This document shows positions 8,218 through 15,690 of a stretch of DNA of 64,000 nt, piece after piece; within the stretch, counting starts at the first letter, position 1; the number at the start of each line of letters is the position of its first letter. The stretch lies in assembly GCA_963731205.1 (NCBI GenBank), contig CAVSUJ010000002.1, forward strand, positions 868,001 to 932,000, written 5' to 3'. Origin of the DNA: DATAZK01 sp963731205. Its GTDB lineage: Bacteria > Actinomycetota > Actinomycetes > Frankiales > Frankiaceae. The position numbers and the translations under genes are program-made. Below the pieces are notes generated by a model that was given only the letters and a program-made list of their open reading frames with translations, was not told the DNA's origin and made no database searches.

Positions 8218-9017
8218 AGCTGCTCCAACACCTGCGCGACCCCGTCGTCGTCGTGGGAAGCGGTGACCTCGTCGGCCACCGCCAGCACGCTGGGATGGGC
8301 ATTCGCGACGGCGACCCCGTAGCCCGCCCACGCGAGCATCGGCACATCGTTGGGCATGTCGCCGAAGGCGATGACGTCGGCCGCCGCGAACCCGTATTCG
8401 AGGCACAGCGCTTCGAGCGTGGACGCCTTGCTGATCCCGGCGCCGCTGATCTCGAGGAGCACGTTGCCGGAGTAGGTGACGGTCGCGTCATCGCCCGCGA
8501 GGCCGGCGACGATCGGGTGGATCTCGTCGGGTCCGCGGTCGGGATGCTTCACGAGCAGTTTGGCGACGGGATCCTGCAGGAGCACGGCGACGTCGGCCAC
8601 CGCGGTGTCGGGCGCCGGCCAGGTCGGCACGTAGCCGGGCTCGTGGGCGAAGCCGGCCCCGGACTCCACCGCGAAAGTCACGCCCGGGATCTCCGCTCGG
8701 ATCGCGTCGACCAGCCGCTCGGCACTGCTCGGATCAAGCACGTGCTGGCGGATCACCTCGCCGCTGCCCAGGTCGTAGACCAAGGCACCGTTGGCGCACA
8801 CCGCGAGCCCTGACGCGCCCGTCTCGGCGACGACCTGGGCCATCCACCGCGGGGGCCGCCCGGTCACGAAGATCAGCAGGGCTCCGGCCTCGCGCACGCG
8901 ATCGAGTGCCTTGCGCGTGCGCGGTGAGATGTGGCCGTCGGAATCGACCAGCGTGCCGTCGAGATCGGACGCGACGACCTTGGGCGCAAGGGGACGGCGG
9001 ACGCTCGCTGTGCTCAC
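8208..9017 (-). CDS. HAD-superfamily phosphatase, Cof type
   Basis: A 269-residue HAD hydrolase. Motif I is DLDGTLVDSD with the nucleophile and acid Asp near residues 19-21. Motif II is the Thr in FVTGRPPRW, motif III the Lys in GISKASTLEAL, and motif IV IAFGDMPNDVPML. The insert of about 120 residues between motifs II and III is the type IIB cap of the Cof/YbiV group, which dephosphorylates sugar phosphates, FMN or similar small molecules. The GTG start at 9017 overlaps the serS stop (GTGA), so it is translationally coupled to serS; a metabolic link is not obvious. Confidence 0.9.
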   Translation of the reverse strand: MSTASVRRPLAPKVVASDLDGTLVDSDGHISPRTRKALDRVREAGALLIFVTGRPPRWMAQVVAETGASGLAVCANGALVYDLGSGEVIRQHVLDPSSAERLVDAIRAEIPGVTFAVESGAGFAHEPGYVPTWPAPDTAVADVAVLLQDPVAKLLVKHPDRGPDEIHPIVAGLAGDDATVTYSGNVLLEISGAGISKASTLEALCLEYGFAAADVIAFGDMPNDVPMLAWAGYGVAVANAHPSVLAVADEVTASHDDDGVAQVLEQLYK

Positions 9018-10264
9018 TGGGGGGTGAGGACCTCACGCCCGAGATACGGCACCAGCGCCGCCGGCACCCGCACCGAACCGTCGGGCTGCTGGTGGTTCTC
9101 CAGGATCGCCACGATCGTGCGCGGCATCGCGACAAGCGTGCCGTTCAGCGTCGCGAGCGGCGCGACGGAGCCCTCGCTCGAACGGCTCCGGATTCCGAGG
9201 CGGCGCGCCTGGAACGTCGTGCAGTTCGAGGTCGACGTGAGCTCCAGCCACCGGCTCTGCGACGGCAGCCAGGCCTCGCAGTCGAACTTGCGCGCCGCGC
9301 TCGAACCGAGGTCTCCGGCCGCGACATCGATGACCCGATACGGCAGCTCCAGAGCCGCCAGCAGCTTTTCCTCCTCCGCCAGCAGCCGCTCGTGCTCGGC
9401 GGCGGCATCAGCGGTCTCGACCAGGCTGAACATCTCGACCTTGTCGAACTGGTGGACGCGGATGATGCCGCGGGTGTCCTTGCCGTACGAGCCCGCCTCG
9501 CGCCGGAAGCACGGCGAGATCCCGAGGTAGCGCCGGGGAAGTGAGGACGCGTCGAGGATCTCCCCGGAGTGGTAGGCCGCGATCGGCACCTCGCTCGTCC
9601 CGACCAGATACGACTCGTCGACCTGATAGACCTCCGCTGCGTGGGCACCGAGAAAGCCGGTGCCCTCCATCGCGGGCCCGAGCACCAACGCCGGGGTGAT
9701 CATCGGCGTGAAGCCGGACGCCACTCCTTGGGCAACAGCCAGCTGCTGCAGCGCCAGCTCGAGCAGCGCGCCGACCCCGGTCAGGAAGTAGAAGCGCGAG
9801 CCGCTGACCTTCGCGCCGCGCTCGACGTCGATCGCCGCCAGCCGGGCACCGAGCTCGACGTGGTCGAGCGGATCGGCCAGGGTCGGCTTCTCGCCGACCT
9901 CACGCAGCACGATGTAGTCGTCCTCGCCGCCGGGCGGGGCGCCCTCGATGAGGTTGGCGATCGCCCGCTGGGCCTCCGCGAGAGCGTCGTCGGCGGCCGC
10001 CTGGGCGGCTTCCGCAGCGGCGACGAGCTGCTTGCTCTGCTGCGCCTGCTCGATCAGGGCCGGCCGCTCGTCCTTGCTCGCCTTGCCGATGGCCTTGCTG
10101 GCGGCGTTGGACTCGGCGCGCAGCGTGTCAGCCTTCGTCACCGCAGCCCGGCGGTGGGCGTCAGCCTCGAGCAGCCGGTCGACAGCTCCCGGATCCTCAC
10201 CGCGGGCGAGCTGGCTCTCGCGTCCGCGCTGCGGATCGTCGCGCAGTATCCGGACGTCGATCAC
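9014..10264 (-). CDS. serS: Seryl-tRNA synthetase
   Basis: A 416-residue class II synthetase that charges tRNA-Ser (and tRNA-Sec if present) with serine in the cytoplasm. The N-terminal 110 residues form the two-helix coiled-coil arm that reads the long variable arm of tRNA-Ser. Motif 2 is visible as SPCFRREAGSYGKDTRG followed by VHQFDKVEMF, and motif 3 as NGTLVAMPRTIVAILENHQ. The length is normal. It starts at GTG 10264, ten bases after pheA, and is followed by the HAD phosphatase; pheA-serS-HAD form a same-strand run. Confidence 0.97.
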   Translation of the reverse strand: MIDVRILRDDPQRGRESQLARGEDPGAVDRLLEADAHRRAAVTKADTLRAESNAASKAIGKASKDERPALIEQAQQSKQLVAAAEAAQAAADDALAEAQRAIANLIEGAPPGGEDDYIVLREVGEKPTLADPLDHVELGARLAAIDVERGAKVSGSRFYFLTGVGALLELALQQLAVAQGVASGFTPMITPALVLGPAMEGTGFLGAHAAEVYQVDESYLVGTSEVPIAAYHSGEILDASSLPRRYLGISPCFRREAGSYGKDTRGIIRVHQFDKVEMFSLVETADAAAEHERLLAEEEKLLAALELPYRVIDVAAGDLGSSAARKFDCEAWLPSQSRWLELTSTSNCTTFQARRLGIRSRSSEGSVAPLATLNGTLVAMPRTIVAILENHQQPDGSVRVPAALVPYLGREVLTPQ

Positions 10265-10274
10265 GACCGCAACC

Positions 10275-11204
10275 CTACTGGTGAGACCCCTCGCGAAGGG
10301 TGGTCAGCCAGCTGTCGGCGTCCTTGAACTCACCGTCGCTGGTCCCCCGGCGCACGGTGGGCGCGGTGCCGTCGGCCCGCGGATAGGAGCCGAGGAAGCG
10401 GACCTCGGCGCAGAGCCGGCGCAGCGCCTTGAGCACGTCGCCCACCCGCTCCTCGAGGATGTGCCCTTCGCAGTCGATCGAGAAGCAGTAGCGCCCGAGT
10501 CCCTCGCCGGTGGGACGCGACTCCAGGCGCGTGAGGTTGACCCCGCGCACCGCGAACTCGGTGAGCATCTCCAGCAGCGCGCCCGGATGGTCATCGGTCT
10601 CGAACGCGACGAGCGTGGTGCGGTCGGCGCCGGTGTACGGCGGCGGCGGGGTCGCGCGCGTCACCAGGACGAAGCGGGTGATCGCGTCGTCGCGGTCCTG
10701 GACCCCGTCGACGAGCACCTCGAGCCCGTACGTCGGAGCCGCGAATGCCCCCGCCAGTGCCGCATCGGTGGAGCCGGCCGCGACCTCGCGGGCCGCATCC
10801 GCGTTCGACGCCGCTGGTAGCCATTTCGCCGCGGGCAGGTTCTCGGCGAGCCAGTGCCGGCACTGCGGCAGCGAATGCGGATGACCCGACACCGTCGCGA
10901 TGTCGGACAGCTTCGCTCCAGGCCGCACGAGCAGGGCGAAGCGGATCGGCAGCAGCACCTCACGCCGGATCTGCAACGCGCTTCCGGACGCGAGCTCGTC
11001 CAGCGTGCTCGGCACCGCGCCCTCGACCGAATTCTCGAACGGCACCAGCGCACCGGCGGCCTCACCGCTGCGCACCGCGTCCAGCGCGGCGATGACGGTG
11101 GGCTCGGGACGCAGCAGCGCGTCTGGAGCACTCGCCTCGGGCGTGGTGCGCAGGGCCGCTTCGGTGAAGGTGCCCGCGGGGCCGAGGTAGGTGAGGAGCT
11201 GCAC
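10275..11204 (-). CDS. pheA: Prephenate dehydratase
   Basis: A 309-residue monofunctional prephenate dehydratase that converts prephenate to phenylpyruvate in phenylalanine synthesis. It begins with LTYLGPAGTFTEAAL, has LVPFENSVEGAV in the catalytic domain and the Thr-Arg-Phe catalytic triplet in DAITRFVLV. The C-terminal ACT domain carries the phenylalanine-binding ESRP motif (LTRLESRPTGEG), so feedback inhibition by Phe is expected. There is no chorismate mutase domain, as usual in Actinomycetota. The GTG start at 11204 is the only good one. It is divergent from larB with about 46 bases between starts. Confidence 0.96.
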   Translation of the reverse strand: MQLLTYLGPAGTFTEAALRTTPEASAPDALLRPEPTVIAALDAVRSGEAAGALVPFENSVEGAVPSTLDELASGSALQIRREVLLPIRFALLVRPGAKLSDIATVSGHPHSLPQCRHWLAENLPAAKWLPAASNADAAREVAAGSTDAALAGAFAAPTYGLEVLVDGVQDRDDAITRFVLVTRATPPPPYTGADRTTLVAFETDDHPGALLEMLTEFAVRGVNLTRLESRPTGEGLGRYCFSIDCEGHILEERVGDVLKALRRLCAEVRFLGSYPRADGTAPTVRRGTSDGEFKDADSWLTTLREGSHQ

Positions 11205-11250
11205 CCACCGAGTTTAGGTACACCGAGCGGCTACCTGATTGCATGGACGG

Positions 11251-12015
11251 GTGGACCGCGAGGAGGTACGCGCGCTGCTGGAGCAGGTCGCGCGGGGCGA
11301 CGTGGCGCCTACAGCCGCGACCGAGCGGCTCGCGTCAGGTCCGCTGTCGGGTGTCAGCGACATCGGCTTCGCCCGGGTGGATACGCATCGGGCGCTGCGC
11401 ACCGGTGACCCGGAGGTCGTGTACGGGGCGGGCAAAACCCCTGCGCAGATCGTGGAAATCGTGGCCGCCCTGCAGGGCGGTGAGAGCGCCCGGCCGACCC
11501 TCGTCACGCGCGCCGGACCCGGTGCCCTGGGCGCGTTGCAGGCGCGCTGGCCTGACGCGGCAGTCGAAGGCGGCACTGTCGTCATCGGTACCCCGCCACC
11601 GCCGCGCGGCCGGGTCGCTGTGCTGTCGGCCGGCACGTCGGACTCCGCCGTCGCCGCCGAGGCAGCGATGACCGTGGAGGTCTTCGGTAGCGAGGTGGTG
11701 CGGATCTCCGACGTCGGGGTCGCCGGCCTGCATCGGGTCCTGGCGGCCCGCGCCGAATTCGCTGACGCCGACTGCCTGATCGTGATCGCCGGCATGGAGG
11801 GCGCGCTGCCGAGCGTCGTCGGCGGCTTGACCGGCCTTCCGCTGATCGCCGTCCCGACGAGCGTCGGCTACGGCGCCAGCTTCGGCGGGCTGGCCGCGCT
11901 GCTGGCGATGCTGAACTCCTGCGCACCCGGCGTCGCCGTCTGCAACATCGACAACGGCTTCGGCGCCGGGGTCCTGGCAGCCCGCATCGCCCGCCAGAGC
12001 GGGACGTTCCGGTGA
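11251..12015 (+). CDS. larB: LarB, pyridinium-3,5-biscarboxylate mononucleotide synthase
   Basis: A 254-residue LarB. The family carboxylates and hydrolyses nicotinic acid adenine dinucleotide as the first step of the nickel-pincer cofactor used by lactate racemase and related epimerases. The C-terminal half is PurE/AIR-carboxylase-like: VLSAGTSDSAVAAEAAM near 125 and VIAGMEGALPSVVGGL near 175. The N-terminal VYGAGKTPAQIVEI is typical of LarB. GTG 11251 is chosen because the protein then begins at the conserved helix; TTG 11239 is possible. The stop overlaps the larC start (GTGA). No larE or lactate racemase gene is in the window. Confidence 0.92.
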   Translation: MDREEVRALLEQVARGDVAPTAATERLASGPLSGVSDIGFARVDTHRALRTGDPEVVYGAGKTPAQIVEIVAALQGGESARPTLVTRAGPGALGALQARWPDAAVEGGTVVIGTPPPPRGRVAVLSAGTSDSAVAAEAAMTVEVFGSEVVRISDVGVAGLHRVLAARAEFADADCLIVIAGMEGALPSVVGGLTGLPLIAVPTSVGYGASFGGLAALLAMLNSCAPGVAVCNIDNGFGAGVLAARIARQSGTFR

Positions 12016-13181
12016 TCGGCTGGCTCGACCTCTCCAGCGGGGTGAGCGGAGACATGCTGCTCGGCGCGCTCGTCCATGCCGGGGTGCCGCTCGGACTGCT
12101 GCAGTCCGAGATCGCCTGCCTGGGCCTGGACATCGAACTCGTCAGCGAGCAGACGACCCGGGCAGGACTTGCGGCAACGCGCATCCACGTGCTCACCCAT
12201 GAGCAGAACCCCCCGAGACGCACGCTCCCGCAGATACGCGAGTTGCTCGGCCACTTGTCGGCGCCCGTCGCTGCTGCCGCCACCCGCACGTTCGAACTGC
12301 TCGCCGCGGCGGAATCGCGCGTCCACGGAATCAGCGCCGACGAGGTGCACTTCCACGAGGTGGGAGCCCTCGACGCGCTGGCCGATGTCGCAGGAGCGTG
12401 CGCGGGGCTGCTCTCACTGGGCCTGTCCGAGCTGACGGCAGGGCAGATCGCGCTCGGCGGCGGGACGGTCGCCACGGCGCACGGGCAGCTCCCGGTGCCC
12501 GGACCGGCCGTGCTGGAGATCCTGGGCGCCGCATCAGCGCCGGCGGCCGGCGGCGGTGACGTCGAACTGTGCACGCCGACCGGCGCCGCCCTCGTCGCCG
12601 CCCATGCCACGGGCTTCGGCGCCATGCCGGCGATGGCCGTCAGCGCCGTGGGGAGCGGAGCGGGCAGCCGCGATACGCCGGGCCGTCCCAACGTCGTGCG
12701 CCTGGTGCTCGGTGAGCCGACCGCTGCCACCCCGGCATCGCACGCGATCCTCATCGCGGCGAACGTCGACGATCTCGACCCTCGGGCCTGGCCCCTGGTG
12801 CTGGACGCGCTGCTGGCCGCCGGCGCCGACGACGCCTGGCTCACCCCGATCCTGATGAAGAAGGGCCGCCCGGCCCACACGGTGACCGCCCTGACGAGCG
12901 AGCCTGCCGCAGCCGCCGTGCGCGCCGCGTTCTTCCGCGAGACCAGCACGCTCGGGGTACGGGAAACCCCGGCGAGCAAAACCGCGCTGACCCGCGAGTT
13001 CCGGACCGTCGACGTCGGCGGTCAGTCCATCGCGGTCAAGCTCGGACGCGGGCCCGACGGCGTGCTGCTGAACGCGATGCCCGAGTGGGAGGACGTGGTC
13101 CGAGCCGCGGCCGCGCTCGGGCAGCCGGTCAAGCGCGTCCTCGCTCAGGCGCAAGCCGCCTATGAGCGGCCGGCGGATTAG
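12012..13181 (+). CDS. larC: LarC, nickel-pincer cofactor nickel insertase
   Basis: A 389-residue LarC, the CTP-dependent cyclometallase that puts nickel into the pincer nucleotide. It opens with DLSSGVSGDMLLGAL, the family hallmark, and has ADEVHFHEVGALDALADV near residue 115. It is a single uninterrupted frame, unlike lactobacilli where larC is made by programmed frameshifting. The His-rich loop many LarCs carry after about residue 65 is reduced here to THEQNPPRRT, so nickel handling may differ. It is coupled to larB by a four-base overlap and overlaps the stop of the convergent TetR gene. Confidence 0.92.
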   Translation: MIGWLDLSSGVSGDMLLGALVHAGVPLGLLQSEIACLGLDIELVSEQTTRAGLAATRIHVLTHEQNPPRRTLPQIRELLGHLSAPVAAAATRTFELLAAAESRVHGISADEVHFHEVGALDALADVAGACAGLLSLGLSELTAGQIALGGGTVATAHGQLPVPGPAVLEILGAASAPAAGGGDVELCTPTGAALVAAHATGFGAMPAMAVSAVGSGAGSRDTPGRPNVVRLVLGEPTAATPASHAILIAANVDDLDPRAWPLVLDALLAAGADDAWLTPILMKKGRPAHTVTALTSEPAAAAVRAAFFRETSTLGVRETPASKTALTREFRTVDVGGQSIAVKLGRGPDGVLLNAMPEWEDVVRAAAALGQPVKRVLAQAQAAYERPAD

Positions 13182-13849
13182 GCCGGCAGCAGCGGGGTGG
13201 TCAGCTCCGCGAGCGCCTTGGTCACCAGCGGTCCGGGGCCGGGGTCGCCCGTGGTCGGTGCCTGGCCGGCCCAGCGCTCCCACGCCGTGTTGATCGCCAT
13301 CACCACGGCGCCCGACACCAGCGTCACCCGCAGGTCGGTGGCCGGACGCGAGAGCCGCTCCGCCAGGCATGCAGCCAGGCCTTGCTGCTGGCCGTAAGCC
13401 TCCTGCAGCCGACGTGCCCGTAGCGCCGGGGTGTCACGCACCATCAGCAGGAACGCCCGGGTCTGTGCCGGATTCTCGGCGGCGTGCTGGCAGGCTGCCG
13501 TAGCCGCCGTACGCAGCGCTTCTTGCAACGGCTTGTCGGCCGGTACGGCCCGCAGCGCCTCGACGACCTCCTCGACCCCCCAGCGCCAGAGCGAGGCGAC
13601 GACCTCCTCCTTGCTGCCGAAATAGCGGAAGAAGGTGCGCGCTGAGATCTCGACCTCGGCGACGATGTCCTCCACCGTCGTCTGGTCGTAGCCCCGCTCG
13701 ATGAACAGCCGGGCAGCGGCATCGGCCAGCTCTCGGCGCGTACGGGCCATCCGCCGTTCGGTCAGCGGGCGCCGGGCGCCGGTGCTTTGGGTGGCCGGCG
13801 GGGTCGCAGAACTCGCAGCCTGGACCGTCGTCGCAGCACTCACCGGCAC
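13178..13849 (-). CDS. TetR-family transcriptional regulator
   Basis: A 223-residue repressor-like protein. After a poorly conserved 25-residue N-terminus it has the TetR DNA-binding domain: ELADAAARLFIERGYDQTTV, then EDIVAEVEISARTFFRYFGS with the Phe-Arg-Tyr-Phe-x-Ser-Lys-Glu signature of helix 3. The C-terminal ligand domain is all helical and gives no clue to the effector. GTG 13849 follows GAAGGGCAG; GTG 13843 is equally possible. It is transcribed away from the MFS transporter at 13945, the usual arrangement for a regulator of its neighbour, but I see no clear palindromic operator in the 95-base gap. Confidence 0.88.
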   Translation of the reverse strand: MPVSAATTVQAASSATPPATQSTGARRPLTERRMARTRRELADAAARLFIERGYDQTTVEDIVAEVEISARTFFRYFGSKEEVVASLWRWGVEEVVEALRAVPADKPLQEALRTAATAACQHAAENPAQTRAFLLMVRDTPALRARRLQEAYGQQQGLAACLAERLSRPATDLRVTLVSGAVVMAINTAWERWAGQAPTTGDPGPGPLVTKALAELTTPLLPA

Positions 13850-13944
13850 CTGCCCTTCACCGGCCCGCTCGCCGGCTTCCCCTGAACCCGAGTGATCACA
13901 GTCTGACACGCGCAATGTGCTGTTTACCCCATGGAAAGGGCACC

Positions 13945-15583
13945 ATGCGACAGGTGGCAGCCGCTGTCGCAACCGGTAGTTTGAGTTTCATGGCGTTGGT
14001 GGGTGACCGCGAGGGTGACGTCGCCGACCCGCTGGTCGACTCCGAGGGCACCGACCGCACCCGCGCCCGGCTCACCCTGATCGTCGTCTCGCTCGGCGTC
14101 ATGATGGTCGGCATCGACGGATCCGTCGTGTCGATCGCCAATCCGTTCATCGCCCGCAGCCTCCACGCGTCGCTGGCTGACCTGCAATGGGTGACCAACG
14201 CCTACTTGCTGGCGCTGGCCGTGCTGCTGATCGTCGGCGGCAAGCTCGGTGACCGCTACGGACGCAAGAAGCTTTTCCTGATCGGGGTCATCGGATTCGC
14301 GTGCGCCTCGGTGGCCATCGGCCTCGTCGGATCGATCACGGGAGTCATCGCCTTCCGGGTGCTGCAGGGAGCGTTCGGCGCGATCCTGATGCCCAACACG
14401 CTGGCCCTGTTGCGCAGCGCGTATTCACCCGACGAGCTCACCCGCGCGGTCGGCGTCTGGGGATCCGCGGCAGGAGCGGCTACGGCCGCCGGTCCGATCC
14501 TCGGCGGCATCCTGGTCGACAACGTGTCCTGGGAAAGCGTCTTCTATCTCAATGTTCCCGTCGCCATCGCGACGCTCGCACTCGGGATCCCGTACCTGTT
14601 GGAAAGCCGGGAGAGCCACCGCGACCCCATCGACTGGCCGGGTGTGCTCACCCTCGCAGGCGGGCTGTCAGCGATGATCTACGGCTTGGTGAAGGCGCCG
14701 GAATGGGGCTGGGTCACCGGCCGCACCCTCGGTGTCCTCGGGCTCGCCGTCGTATTGCTGCGTGTCGTTCGTCGTCGTGGAGTCACGCGCTGCAGCGCCG
14801 CTCCTGCCGCTCTGGTTGTTCAAGGACCGCTCGGTCTCGATGGGCTCGCTCATCGTGCTGCTGAATTTCTTCGCCCTCTTCGGGGTGCTCTTCTTCGTTT
14901 CGCTGTATCTGCAGAGCGTGTCGGGCTACTCGGCGCTCAGCGCAGGATTGCGAACGTTGCCCCTGACTGCCATGTTCTCCCTCAGCAGCCCGCTCGGGGC
15001 TCGCGTCACCAATCGGTTCGGTCCGCGGGTGCCGATCGGCGTCGGGCTGCTGTCGGTGGCCCTCGCGCTGCTGCTGCTGACCAGCCTCGAGCCCGACTCC
15101 GCGTACTGGCACCTGTGGCCCGAATTCATCCTGCTGGGCCTGGGAATCGGCATGGTGATCTCGGCGTCCACCGAGGCCATCGTCGGCAACGTCGACGTCG
15201 ACCACGCCGGCGTCGCGGGCGGCCTGCAGGCCACCGCCATCCAGCTCGGTGGTGTCCTCGGAACGGCGGTCCTCGGCTCGGTGCTCGCCGGCCGGGTCGG
15301 CAGCGTCCTGTTCGACAAGCTCACCAATGCCGGGGTGACGAGCGACCTGGCGCGTCAGCTCCAGGTGCAGAAGGAAGTCGTCGGCCAGGGCGTCGCCCCT
15401 GTCCCGCCCGGCACGTCCGAGCATGTTGCGGCAGCGATCACTCAGGGCAGCCACGCGGCGTTCATGAGCGGGCTGCACACGTCGATGCTCGTGGCCGCCG
15501 TCATCACGCTGATCGGTGCCGCGCTGACCCCGCTGATCCGCCGCGGCGAGCCGATGACGGAAGGCGCCGTCATCCCCCACTAG
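13945..15583 (+). pseudogene. DHA2-type MFS drug transporter with a frameshift
   Basis: A 14-TM major facilitator of the EmrB/QacA group (drug:proton antiport) split over two frames. From ATG 13945 (GGAAAGGG upstream) the first about 275 residues read well: TM1 with GIDGSVVSIANPF, motif A GGKLGDRYGRKK, motif C GSAAGAATAAGPILGG. Near 14764-14768 the frame must move by +1 (one extra base) to continue as VSFVVVESRAAAPLLPLWLF and on to a normal C-terminus at 15583. No slippery heptamer is apparent at the junction. Either the gene is broken or a base was miscalled; both halves are otherwise well conserved. It is divergent from the TetR gene. Confidence 0.85.
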
Positions 15584-15690
15584 CCCCGATCCAGGGCGGC
15601 TTCGAGGACGGCCCGGGTAGCCCTATCGGTTTGCGCACCGCTTGGTGTGAGAATGACGCGGCTCAGCGCCCAAAGGTGGGGAGTTCGGCT

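Noticed and set aside
13850..13944. TetR operator between the regulator and transporter
   Set aside because: Short CAC/GTG half-sites exist, but no palindrome good enough to call.
14740..14780. Programmed ribosomal frameshift in the MFS gene
   Set aside because: I see no slippery heptamer or obvious downstream stem, and this family is not known to use frameshifting.
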